From Spirogloea muscicola (Eukaryota; Streptophyta; Zygnematophyceae; Spirogloeales; Spirogloeaceae): 33,016 bases of DNA. Below, piece by piece: positions 10,901 through 21,449 of this stretch (within the stretch, counting starts at the first letter, position 1; each line of letters starts with the position of its first letter). The position numbers and the translations under genes were made by a program. The notes under the pieces are model-generated. The model was given only the letters and a program-made list of their open reading frames with translations, ran no database searches and was not told the DNA's origin. The DNA is taken from contig WELB01000031.1 in the NCBI GenBank assembly GCA_009602725.1, positions 522,244 to 555,259 of the forward strand, read 5' to 3'.

Positions 10901-13900
10901 CTGGTATGTCATCAGCACGGACACTGACATGTACTGTCTGGACAAGAAGTGTTTACCTTTACAACTGTTGAGTTCGTTAGTTACAGCAGTCTCATAAGCA
11001 GAGCTGTGAAGATGTCAATGGAAGTTGTCAGTTCGGAGCTTTCCCTTGATGCCTCATCAACCTAGTATGGTGCTGCTAAATCATTTTCACAAGCTTATAT
11101 AAAAGTCTCATGTTTGTCATTTTCGCAACCAGCTTAAGCCAACCAGCTTAAGCCAGAGCCTGTGCTGCAGATCTCAGCGACATGGGGCTGGAGATGGAAG
11201 TCCCAGCAAGCTTGGATCTTCCGATGCAAGACATGGACATGCAGGGCAGCTATGCGGTCCGTCCTCTTTTTCATTCCGAGCTTGCCTGATCAGTCCTTGT
11301 TGATTGACTTCACCTGGCCATGAAGAGTGGTCAGCTGACCAATTTGTTCTTTGGGTTGAGACCGCAGAACCCACCAACAGCACCTGGATCTACTAACCCC
11401 TCAAGGACCACGTCTCCAACAGCATCAGCTACAAGTACACCTCGCCTTTCCAAGTTGCGAGTTCCTGCGACTCAAGATGGGCTGTCTGGTATACCAAGGA
11501 GCCCCCGGGTGGTCAACTCCGCTTTTGGAGGTGGACCAGCTACGCCCAGAGGGGAGAGTTTCAGCGTTGGCAAGCCACCCTCCCCAGCACCGAGTGTCAG
11601 CAACATGGCAGCCATAGCAGCAGCAGCGCTGACATCCATCACTGCAAGCACGAACAGTGCAACCTCAACTGGCAATGTGAGTGGCCTCCAAATGTCAAAT
11701 CTAGACTTGACTCTGACCTTTGGCACCAGCTGAGCACCTCATGCAATAAGACCTGGGCTTAAGGTGCTCTTACTCCATGGTTTTACATGTTTGCAAGTGG
11801 CAAAAGTCACAAGCAACGCCTCTCTGACCATGTGTAGCAGTAATCAGACTAGAAGCCGGGCTGCTGCGGACTAGAAGCTGGCAAAGGGGTTGCCGTTGGA
11901 GGCAAGTGGCTGACCCCAGCTTGCCAGTGCTTGCATACAGCTGTCTGCCCCAAACAGCTTCAAGAAGAAGGTTGGCTCAGATAGCAACTTGAACAAGACC
12001 AACATGGATAAACTGCTCAATCCTTCCCACAAGGATCGACCAGACGTTGCGCCCTATCGCGTAGTACTTGGTCACGTTCGGCAGAAGGTCAGTGCATAAG
12101 AACCTCTCAATGATAGACAGGTCATGTGCAAGTTCGCTACAAGGGTTTGAACAACGATGGATACTAGCTACACTCCAGCATTCATCTCGTACCATGTAAC
12201 TATATCTGCACAATCTGATACACATACTTCAAGTCTCCTCCCCTTCTCTTTGGTGGCTGCTGTGTGGGCTCTCAAGCATAAAACAAACCCTGGTCGAATT
12301 GCAGTTGGTAAATACGAGGAGGAGGATGGAGGAGTTGTTGGAGGGAGTCAGTCAAGGCGAGTACGATGAGGATGAGTACTATCAGCGGCCGGAGCAGCTG
12401 ATGGAGATCTTGGAGCTCTGCTATAGATCGCTGGTACTATATCTCCAGATGCAGAACCCAATGGATTCTTGTTCTTACAAGATCCATTAAGTAGAATAGA
12501 CTTGCAGATGGCTGTACTTAGTTCGTCTCTGATAGCGCAAGCATCTCTCTATACTGGAGTGGAAGCACTTCGGACTTACAAGTTTTGCTTCCATGTAGAT
12601 GTGTTATGTAGAGCATGCACAAGGGTCTTGCTGTACATAAGCATAAACGCATATCTATGTGCATGTGTTTCTGCAGCTTCCATCACAGTTTAGCGATTGC
12701 ATGATTGAGCCTCTTTTCTGTCACATTCAGGTCTCATGTGGATCGGGTATCCTGGCAGACGGCCGACTGACTGACTTGATACGACGCCTTGCAACTTTTG
12801 GCCTCTCCCTCATGAAGCTCGACCTTCGACAGGTGCGCTATTTGATTCCAGTATCATTGACCAGGCAGCAATACAGGAAGAGGTCATCATTCAGTTTGCA
12901 TGCTGCATATCTCTCTATTCCCCCTGATCCACCGCCACCACCACTCCTGGTACTCGTGGACCTATAAGCTGGTGACATTATTGCTGAGAATTCGATGCCA
13001 AGCTCTTTACAGACTCTTATGGGGCTTTTGTTTCCATTTGATTGTTAAGTGCAGGAGTCAGAAAGGCATACGGAGGCTCTTGATACGTTGACTGAGTATG
13101 TGGGCTTGGGAGCTTATAGCAGTTGGACTGAGGATACGAAGTTGGAATTCTTGGTACGGGAGCTCAGAGGCAAGAGGCCATTGATGCCACCCTCCATTGA
13201 TGTCTCACCGGCTGTCAGGGAGGTGCTGGACACCTTCCGCGTTGCGGCAGAGCTCGGAACGAACTCCCTCGCTGCCTACGTAATTTCAATGGCTTCCGAG
13301 GTGCACTATCTCAATACTTTCTTACTACCCACATGCGACCCCAATCTGTATAGTGTCGTCCTTTAGATTGCTTGTTGGCCACAGGCGGAGCTAACAGTGT
13401 GTTCAGCCTGATGCAGGCTAGTGATGTTCTGGCAGTTGAGCTCCTTCAGAAAGAGGCGAGGCTTCTTGTTAGAGGTGAAACAGGAAAAGAGGGACCGACA
13501 CTCAGGGTGGTGCCGCTCTTTGAAACAGTCAAGGACCTTAAGGGCGCAGGGGATGTTCTTAGAAAGCTCCTGAAAATCGAGTGGTACAGACAGCACGTGA
13601 TGGACAACCACTCAGGCCACCAGGAGGTGCATAGAATTTGCCAAGCAAGCCCTGGACTCTTGTGTTGAACTGAATAGTTGTTCCAGTTGATACATGGCAC
13701 CGGTCGTCTCTGGGCATCTGCATGTTTCTTGCACGAAGATGCTCATGTGCCTGTTATTGCTGCTATGCTTGACTGTGAAGCACTGGCTGTCTCACAGGTC
13801 ATGCTAGGATACTCAGACTCTGGCAAGGATGCAGGCAGGTTCACAGCAGCCTGGGAGTTGTACAAAGCGCAGGAAGACATTGTGAGTGCTTGTACGGAGT

Positions 13901-15942
13901 TCGGTGTCAAAGTCACACTGTTCCATGGCAGGGGTGGCAGTGTGGGCCGAGGTGGAGGACCAACGTACTTGGCGATCCAGAGCCAGCCCCCGGGCAGTGT
14001 GCAGGGATCACTGCGTGTCACTGAGCAGGGCGAGATGGTGCAAGCCAAATTTGGGTTGCCACAGGTACAAGTGTCTTCATAGGCTTGATGCATACTCCCA
14101 GCAGTGTGATCGTAATTTCAAAGGGCATCCGCAAGCTGCACTCTGTCAGAATGATCAAGTCTTAAAGTGGCAGGTCAATGTGTGCAAGGATCTGGTGCAG
14201 ATAACAGTATCCAAGTCACCGTGTAAGCTTGCAAAATTCGTGGACACATCGTGCAAGCTTGCAGAAACAGTAGCCTGGAAGTAAATGGGTGTGGAGCACT
14301 TGGGGTTTCCCGACACCAGTGTCGGTGGGACTAAGTGCTTGTCTGCACTCCTTTCACAGGTCGCAGTCAGGCAGCTTGAGATATACACGACAGCTGTGCT
14401 GTTGGCCACTCTCCATCCTCCTGTGCCGCCCCGCTCACTTGATTGGAGATCGATCATGGAAGAAATATCAACATCCTCATGCTCTCACTACCGCGACATA
14501 GTCTTCAACTCTGAACAATTTCTCCAGGTATGGAAACTATGTGACATGGTTGGCTAACCCCAGTGACTCTCTCCAGATTTTAGCCGCTCATTGTGCTGGA
14601 GATGACGACAACATCCGTCTCTCGCATCTCCTTCTAGGCCACACCATATGATGTTCAGCTGACTTAGGCCTCAGCTTGTCGCTTGATCCCTCACCTATTG
14701 CTGCAGTACTTCCATGAAGCAACCCCTGAAGCTGAGCTTGGTCATTTGAACATCGGAAGTCGTCCTACTCGGCGCAAGAAGAGTGGTGGTGTCAGGGAGC
14801 TCCGTGCCATACCGTGGATCTTTGCCTGGACACAGACCAGGTGACAAATTGACTTATGTAGACATGTGAATGCTCCTTCAATGGCCAAGTTTCAGCTCTT
14901 GGTCAGCCTAGCTCGTAGTGTCAGTTGCACAGCCTATTCCAAGTCGAGGACACATTAAGCTGGACAAAACCTTGAGTCCTAAAGTCTCCGGTTGGCCATG
15001 CTCTATCGATCTCAGGTTTGTCTTGCCCGCTTGGCTCGGAGTTGGCATGGGTCTCGCAACAGCATTTGAGAAGGGCCACAAGTCAGAGCTTCAGGCAATG
15101 TACAAGGAGTGGCCGTTTTTCCAGTCGACCATTGACCTTATTGAGATGATTTTGGCTAAGAGTGACATACCCATCGCAAAGCATTATGACGATGTTCTGG
15201 TTGCACCAGAAAGGCAGCACCTGGGCGTGCAGCTTCGAGAAGCTTTTCAGACCACTGTGGTCACCGTCCTTGAGGTATTAGTCCAATCCACATGTTGCTA
15301 GTGGACCCTCCAATATCCAACCTCAAACCTCCACCTCCTCCTGATCCTGCACATGGAGCCTTCACATAGAGGTCGATTTCTTTGATGCTAAGCTGTACGG
15401 CGTGACTATTTAAATGATCGCTTCTCTGCTGCAACATGCAACTTCTCTCAGGACGTGATAGATAGGCAGGCATATGAGCTACTCACAGATCGATTTCTTC
15501 GTCCTTGCAGGTCAGTGGGCACCATAGACTGTCAGAGAACAACAAAACACTGCGTCGTTTGATTGAAAGTCGGCTTCCTTACCTGAATCCGATCAATATG
15601 CTCCAGGTATTTCTGCCTATGTTCTTGCACTATCACGTCTCTTAACGATGAGAAGTGGCTGCTTTGTTGCTGTGAGGTTGTTGGCCACAGAAGGTATCCA
15701 AGCATAGCAGACTTAATTGGGGTCATAGACATTCCTTCTGTACCTTGATATGAATCCCTTCGCAAGCACAAGAGTGTAACAGAGAATTAGGAGCATGACA
15801 AGTTCTAAATATTGCTACATTTTTGTACTGGCAGGTTGAGATTCTAAGGCGTTTGCGAGAAGAGAACAACAATCCTCGGTTGCGGGATGCTCTCCTCATC
15901 ACAATCAATGGCATTGCTGCCGGGATGCGTAATACTGGATGA
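7917..15942 (+). CDS. PPC4: Bacterial-type phosphoenolpyruvate carboxylase (BTPC), 22 exons
   Basis: The enzyme converts PEP and bicarbonate to oxaloacetate and phosphate. In vascular plants BTPC subunits join plant-type PEPC in malate-insensitive class-2 complexes. Exons: 7917-8072, 8247-8410, 8718-8832, 9092-9169, 9295-9363, 9583-9661, 9934-10010, 10213-10308, 10425-10566, 11171-11256, 11368-11676, 11941-12087, 12305-12433, 12731-12832, 13055-13300, 13417-13626, 13798-14064, 14360-14527, 14707-14840, 15016-15274, 15511-15606, 15835-15942. They total 3237 nt, 1078 residues, in phase throughout. The start [17 protein letters not shown] matches plant BTPC. Catalytic blocks are [11 protein letters not shown] (His154), [12 protein letters not shown] (262-273), VVPLFETV (696-703), [11 protein letters not shown] (739-749) and [14 protein letters not shown] (777-790). 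The C-terminus is RNTG, the BTPC signature, not the QNTG of plant-type PEPC, and the N-terminal phosphoserine motif of plant-type PEPC is absent. Residues about 330-490 form the Ser/Pro/Thr/Ala-rich disordered insert typical of BTPC. Confidence 0.95.
11368..11676 (+). other. BTPC-specific disordered insert exon
   Basis: This 103-codon exon has low complexity and is rich in Ser, Thr, Pro, Ala and Asn (for example [20 protein letters not shown] and [11 protein letters not shown]), with several SP and TP sites. Its position, between the GGDRDGNP region and the [13 protein letters not shown] block, is where BTPCs carry a variable unstructured segment. In characterised BTPCs this segment bears regulatory phosphosites and helps binding to plant-type subunits. 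I cannot see from sequence which residues here are used. Confidence 0.7.
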
Positions 15943-16740
15943 TTGTCTGGTGAGGACAGGTGTACACAAGCCCAAAAGCTTGTGAAGACGAAACTGTCAA
16001 CAGGTTCATGTGTTGTTATGGTCATAATTCTCATGCCTTGCACAAGGCAGGATTGCGTGCAACCCCGCATTTACTGCTGTTGTCTTGGCATCTACTGGAG
16101 ACTTTTTGGTGAACGTGGACAAGTTCCTGCTACCCCTATTTACCTTCCTTCTTCACATACGTGTGATCCCACTTTTTGACCTTTCCAAGGGCATGTAGGA
16201 ATTCTGTGAGAGGACCTTGAGTGGAATGATGAGAACCTCAAGAGTAACATGATTGGCCCCTTGTGTAGCCTTATCAGTTGAGAGCCTACACCCCTTCAAC
16301 AAGCCCGCTCATGACATCAGCACTAATTGCTGGTTGATATGCAATGGTGGACTTTCCCACTTAGCCACCATTTTTGGACAGCTGTCCATGGCTACTGCCC
16401 TTGGGAAGAACTTGCTGGCTTGCTCCGCCGTAAAAATTATTCGGAGTCATATGTAGTCAAATGCCAACCATTGGACTTGCGGGTAGCAGGGAATGGAGGT
16501 GCATGTAAGATATTCTGAGAAGTGGAAGTAACATGCTGCTGGAGCACAGTGGCAGATTGTGGCCCCGGTATTACTGTGACAAACAGATGCACACAACCCA
16601 TTTTCAAGCAAAGGAGAGCTCATCACATACTTGTGAAGTTTGCCTGTGGGCCATGAATACTGATACTTTCACATATCGGGGCAAAACTGCAAGGACAATG
16701 AATCGAACTTGTTGTGCAGTCATAAGATGCAGAACGTACA
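15943..16740. other. Intergenic stretch downstream of PEPC
   Basis: This should contain the PEPC 3' UTR. I see no coding signal: the open frames are under 80 codons, with no domain and no plausible splice partners. Confidence 0.6.
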
Positions 16741-16744
16741 GCAT

Positions 16745-18060
16745 TTGCTACCAGAAGGTCGTGTGAAAAAGCCAGCCCACAAAAGGAGAAACAAACAAGG
16801 TCCACGGGAGTCAGGAAGGGCAAGGGGTAGGACCAGCCCACAAAAGACGAAAGCGTCCTCAAAAGGGGGCGATGGCTGTGTAAGGAGGAGTAGCTCTCAC
16901 AAAGGGGAAAGACTCTTGCAGTGGATGGCGATGGCTGTGATTGGCCAGCCCGGGAAAAGAATGAACAGAATTTCTAAGGGCCCAGACAAGCACGCAGCAA
17001 CTCAAGTGGTCACTGGTTGCTCAACATCCACTGTAAGGCAGCCGCAGGTCAGAGAGACTAGTCTCGCGGTAGCGGGTCCCCTATCTATAGCCAGAGGCTG
17101 CAGCCGAAGAAGAAGGATGCTTCCAGGGGAGGCCAAAGCGCGACCAGCACGCAGTTGCAGCGTGTGTGCCATTAACTGCTGCTGTGATATTGACAGGCGC
17201 ATGCGATACTGTGCAGCCCAAAACGAATGAACAATGTCTAAAAGGGCCGAGAAGGCGCAAATACACGAAGTTACTCTCTGTGACTTCTGCGGATGGACAA
17301 CACCAGACAAAGGAATGTGGTCTTGGAAATGAAACTGCTCTTCCAATGTAAGGCCATGGCTGTGAGAGGCCAGCCCCAAAGACAGTAAGCTCTTCCAAGG
17401 AGAATTCGTGTATTTGAAAGAAGGGGGCGAGGGCTATGAAGCCAGCCCGAAAGAATGGCCAAGGTCCGAGCGAGAAAGTGCTATAGTAAAGTACCACGAA
17501 GGATGGTCACTTAGCATCTCCTTGTAAGCAGCCGCAAGAAGGGAGAATATCAAGTTCTTCTTAAGGGGGCGAGGGCTCTGTAAAGCCAGCCCAGTAGAAG
17601 TTGAGAAGGTCCAAATGGCCGAGAGAAGCTAATACCACACAGCGATGCAAGTGACTACAGCGAAAGGGAGCTTGGTGACCAGGAGTCAGCAACCGCAAGT
17701 CGGAGTAATTTGCAACTGGAAAAAGAAACAGCTCTTTTTTAATGTCAGTCAGTGACTGTGAGGAAGTGAGCTCTGCCAGAAGCAAATTCGTGTATTTGAA
17801 AGAAGGAGGCGAGGGCTGTGAAGAGCCAGCCCGAGGAGATGTGACAAGGTGAGAGGCCAGCCCAGAAGAGTAATCAAGAAGAAAGAACACTGAGGAGAGA
17901 GACCCTTCTTGTCACCTTAGCGCCTCCCCTGGCCCCCTTCTCGTACTTTGTTCATTTCTTTTTGGGCTGGCTTTTCCAGCCCCTATCCTCAATGGGCGAG
18001 CCCTTTCTCTTTCGAGAGGAGGGGTGATAGCTTCAGCTGTGATTGGCCAGCTCAGAGACG
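16745..18060 (+). repeat. Cluster of dispersed hairpin repeats
   Basis: At least seven diverged copies share a core of the form GGCGAGGGCTGTGAAGCCAGCCC, which can fold GGGCTG with CAGCCC. Cores lie near 16931-16953, 17355-17377, 17425-17450, 17566-17592, 17806-17834, 17848-17873 and 18029-18053, with an opposite-strand copy near 17963-17983. Longer flanks are also shared: 17403-17450 and 17784-17834 match nearly base for base (starting ATTCGTGTATTTGAAAGAAG), and GCAGCCGCAA recurs near 17038 and 17528 and at 32998. The long open frame 16709-17230 runs through this repeat and shows no domain. I infer a non-autonomous element family inserted into itself. No transposase or terminal inverted repeat is visible. 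Confidence 0.7.
17916..18003 (+). repeat. Repeat copy inverted relative to 32841-32938
   Basis: This segment (from CTTAGCGCC to ATGGGCGAGCCC) is about 90% identical to the reverse complement of 32841-32938. The distal copy has an additional duplication of a roughly 10-base GCCAGAGGAA word. The pair flanks five genes. Confidence 0.8.
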
Positions 18061-18410
18061 AGACTGCACAAAAAGGTGAACAAGGTGAACAAGGTCAGGC
18101 AGCGAGCAGCCTGTGCCGTTTGGCTGCTGCCGTTAGGAAACACGGCGGGCGGCGCTCGTCGTCGCGTCATCTGCTCGTTTCCGCCCGGGCCTCCGGCCGA
18201 CGTGGCCGCCCGCCGCCCGGCGCCTAGCTGGCGCCACGTGCGCATGCCACGCGGCGGGCGCCGGCGGGCCTGCATGCCGGGCAGGGCGAGGGAAGCGCGG
18301 CCCCGGCTGCCCGGCCCGGGCCGGCTCCACCCCGTCGCCGGGCCGGGCAGACAGAAAACATTCTAATATCTGCCCGGGCGGGTCTCGCCACCTGGCGCCT
18401 GCCCTCCGGG

Positions 18411-18516
18411 AGGGGGTGGAGGGAGGGTGGAGGGAGGGAGGAGGGAGGGAGAGGAGGGAGGGAGGAGGGAGGGAGGGGAGGGAGGAGGGAGGGAGAGGAG
18501 GGAGGGAGGAGGAGGG
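18411..18516 (+). repeat. G-rich minisatellite (GGGAGGGAGGA-like)
   Basis: About 105 bases consist almost only of G and A, built from GGAGGGAGG-like units. Many runs of three or more G lie close together, so G-quadruplex folding on the plus strand is plausible. It lies about 110-215 bases upstream of the DUF3339 start codon and probably falls in its promoter or 5' UTR. Confidence 0.85.
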
Positions 18517-18559
18517 CTGGAAATGTGCAAATATCATTGCTCACTTTGCCCATCCTCCT

Positions 18560-18560
<1 letters not shown>

Positions 18561-18594
<34 letters not shown>

Positions 18595-18600
18595 GCCGCT
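18561..18600 (+). repeat. CCG trinucleotide run in the DUF3339 leader
   Basis: A run of CCG/GCC triplets lies just upstream of the ATG at 18625. A second CCG run at about 18700-18730 lies just inside the only intron. Confidence 0.85.
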
Positions 18601-18624
18601 GTTGTTGCCGCCGCCGTTGCCGCC

Positions 18625-18992
18625 ATGGTGGACTGGGCGCTGCTCCTCGTCGCCGCCGTGCTCTTCATCGTGCTCTCCCCGGGCCTCCTGCTCCAGGTCG
18701 GCCGCCGCCGCCGCCGCCGCCGCCGCCGCTGCTCCGGCGCGGTGCGATTTGGTCGGCAGGTCCCGGCGTGCTGCGCCGACTGGCCTGGTGTGTGGCTGAC
18801 ATGGTGCCTTGCATCCGTTGTGGACCATCGCAGATTCCGGGCGACGACCGGCCCGTGGAGTTCCAGAACATGCGGACGTCCGTGGCGTCCATCCTGGTGC
18901 ACGCGGTCGTCTTCGTGCTGCTGCTGCTGGCGCTGCAGCAGTTCACAGGGATCGGCACATGCGACCATCACCACCATCCAAAGCATCTCTGA
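18625..18992 (+). CDS. DUF3339 family small membrane protein, 2 exons
   Basis: Exon 1 is 18625-18696 (24 codons, donor GTCGGC) and exon 2 is 18834-18992 (acceptor ATCGCAG), giving 76 residues. The protein starts MVDWALLLVAAVLFIVLSPG and continues IPGDDRPVEFQNMRTS and SILVHAVVFVLLLLAL. This matches the plant DUF3339 pattern: a W-containing start, LSPGLL-Q, PG-x-R-x-VEF, then a second hydrophobic helix. Two membrane segments are expected, at about residues 4-22 and 43-58. The family is conserved and short (about 68-72 residues) with no established biochemical role that I know of. The C-terminal end DHHHHPKHL is longer and more His-rich than the family's usual short VHxYTG-like end. The ATG is preceded by GCCGCC and sits at the first conserved residue. 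Confidence 0.9.
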
Positions 18993-20206
18993 GCAGAGGT
19001 TATGTTCTTGCCTCCAATTATCAGTAGTACGAATTTTATTGACTAGAGCTCTGATTGCGTCAAGCTTTATAAGCTGGCGAGTTGCCATACCACTCTGTGA
19101 CTCCTCTGGCAAGACTCTGTGGAGCAACATTGCGGCTGTCTCTGGCAGGACTGCAACACTTGATGACAGCGTCTCCCTCCTGCTGCATGAAAGTCAAGCA
19201 GCCATTAGAATGCGCCTCCGGTTTCCAACGTCTAGTGAGCCAGGTATCACGTGTGCATTCATTGCTGCTCTGACACTTCAGATCCTGCTCTGACTTTTGC
19301 AGGAGAAGCAAGAAGCTAAGGAAGTTGATGCTCAAGCAGGCTACAGCTGGTTGTCAAGTCAGCCTGCTGCGTAGATTTGTACAGTAATTTTGGGGATTCC
19401 CAGCTGCTGGTCCTGCTTGCTCATGGCCGCACAGCTTGCTCAGCTTGAGGCTTGGGGCATTTATGCGGCATAAACCGTGCCGCTGACGCTCTGGTCAGAC
19501 CCTGATATAGACCATAGACTTCTCAATTGCAGTTGTGGTGATTTTCTACTTGCAGTAATCTCCATGAGATGTTGTATAAGATGGCAGGCATGTACTGCGC
19601 AGGTGGCACTGGTTGGCATGGTAGCTAGCAAGTTGTGGCACTTATTGACTCTGAGTATAGAGCTAGTCAAGCCCTTCTTCTGTCGATAATTGTCAAGCTC
19701 TTCAATCTGGTTTTAGTATGCTTTACTGGGCAGTGCTGTGGCAATGTCATGATCCTCTTCTGTATGAACTTACAAACGCAATCCGGAACTTACAAACGCA
19801 AACCGGAAAGATGCACAGTGATGCCACAGGATGGCCATGCTCTCAGTGAAATGTTTTGCTTCGGGTCGGACTCAAATTGGTGAGGAACCACTACTTGCAC
19901 TCTCTTCTTACTTGCCTAACATAAGTTTGCACGAGACTAATATGGGTCACATTGCCAAAAAATTTGCAATACTGTGAGATGTGGGCCACTGATTCTGGGA
20001 GAGGGAGAGATGTGGGGCACATCGTCGGATGGATTAATGTGAGACCTTGATGAAATAATGAACAGCTTGCCACAATTATCTTCACATATTGAAGGCCAAC
20101 ATGCCTACCTTCCCTAACAGCTAAACTATGAGCTTTTGTGACACTGCTGGTACGCGCCAGTTAAATTGCCTAAGATGTGAAGTGCTGTATAGCTACATAC
20201 AGCTAG
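18993..20206. other. Intergenic stretch, no gene seen
   Basis: This is the DUF3339 3' flank and the 3' flank of the SRPBCC gene on the other strand. No conserved coding segment was recognised. A 19-base tandem duplication (ACTTACAAACGCAA core) lies at about 19770-19806. Confidence 0.55.
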
Positions 20207-21448
20207 TCAGGCTGATGCTAGGGGTGCAGTACCCACACTTAATTGACACATTGTTTGCTTCTTGACTCGTGCAGCATTTACCTCCAGATCGCCAAACACA
20301 TTCCGCACCTGATTGCGCATAATGCCAACTGCATATTGTGCTGCATGGATGCCACACAATGACCACCAATGGATCAGGGAGCCAGACCCATCAGAGGTGA
20401 TATAATATACCAGAGCTGGTGACATTGCCTAATCACGCCAAGGGCAAGTGGTCATCACAGTTAAGTGGTTGCCATCATCAGGGTATAATTGCCTAGCACT
20501 GGCCATAGTGTGTGGAAAAGGGTCGTTCGAAAAACCTAGTGGGCCAGGAGGGACGAAGGAGGGGCGCAATTCCTGCTCCAGCACGACATGGGAGCCCTCC
20601 GCGCCGCCGCCGAGCGCTAGTGCGTCCACTGCCCAGAGGCCGTTGAAGGACCGGAACAGCCCCGGCTCGGCGCTGGTCGCGGCGGCGCCACTGGGCTGTG
20701 AGCGGCCTGCCGTTGCTGCGAGAGCAGCATGACGACCTTGCAAGCCTGCTGCCTAATGGCCGGGGAAGGGGTGGGGGGGAGGAGAAGCTCACAGGGAGAA
20801 GAGGAGCGTGCGGCTGCGCGCATCCTCCCACACGTTCATCTTGATGGAGTAGACGCCGGAGAAGACAAGGAAGCGCCACGTAGCGCGCTGCGAGACCACG
20901 TAGCGGCCGACCCCAGTGCGCTCCACCGACGCGCCGGCGACCGAGCGGAAGACGCGGGCAGCGCCCTCAAAGTCAGCCAGCAGGCCGAACGTCACATCGG
21001 GGTCCACGCGCATCTTCATGTCGGCGCGCACCCGGAAGACCTTGCCCTGCGCTGCCACCGCCGCGGCCGCCGCAGGCTTTGCTGCTGCGTCAGCCGTTGG
21101 GCTGCCGGCAGCGGCAGCATGCCTTTTGGGTCCGAACCCAGTCTGCACTGCCCTCGGCTGTGCGGCCAGGGACACGGCGGCGCAGTGGCGGCGGCGGGCA
21201 CACCTCGGTGAGGATGGCGATGCGCGGCGGCTCCAGGAGGGTGCTGTTGCGCCTGGGAGGCGAGGCGGCCCTGGACGCCGACAGGACCCCACCACAGCCC
21301 GGCGCTCGGCTTGAGTGGCGGGGAGATGGGCAGGCGCCCGAGAAGAGGCGAGAGAGGAGGAGGGAGGAGGGGAGGGAGGAGAGGAGGGGAGGTGGGTGTG
21401 GGGGAACCTGCTGCCCCGGCGGCCCAGCGCCGGCAGCGGCGGCGGCGG
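20207..21448 (-). CDS. SRPBCC (START / polyketide cyclase-like) protein, 5' end unresolved
   Basis: Three minus-strand exons are supported. The first ends at 20793 and its 5' limit is unclear. The second starts at 20672 or 20690 and ends at 20536. The third is 20328-20207 with the stop. The conserved part begins near KVFRVRADMKMRVDPDVTFG and runs through LLADFEGAARVFRSV, RATWRFLVFSGVYSI, EPGLFRSFNGLWAV and ELRPSFVPPGPLVGIMRNQV to NVFGDLE. This is the layout of plant polyketide cyclase/dehydrase and lipid-transport superfamily proteins (SRPBCC fold, a hydrophobic-ligand-binding helix-grip). The region before it is open back to the N and is rich in Ala, Arg, Ser and Pro with almost no acidic residues, so a plastid transit peptide is possible. 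No ATG is seen in that frame, so the start may lie beyond the N or in another exon. Ligand unknown. Confidence 0.75.
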
Positions 21449-21449
21449 N
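21449..21449. other. Ambiguous base / likely assembly gap inside a gene
   Basis: A single N sits next to a GGC run and interrupts exon 3 of the FG-GAP gene, just after the MATGFLEP segment. The FG-GAP protein should continue for several hundred residues, but none of that is found on the other side. Confidence 0.85.

Noticed and set aside
7917-15942. Plant-type (photosynthetic or housekeeping) PEPC
   Set aside because: The C-terminus is RNTG rather than QNTG, the N-terminal regulatory serine motif is missing, and a long disordered insert is present, all pointing to the bacterial-type class.
16709-17230. 173-codon plus-strand open frame
   Set aside because: It runs through the dispersed repeat cluster, is rich in Arg, Lys and Gly from repeat composition, and has no domain or conserved neighbour.
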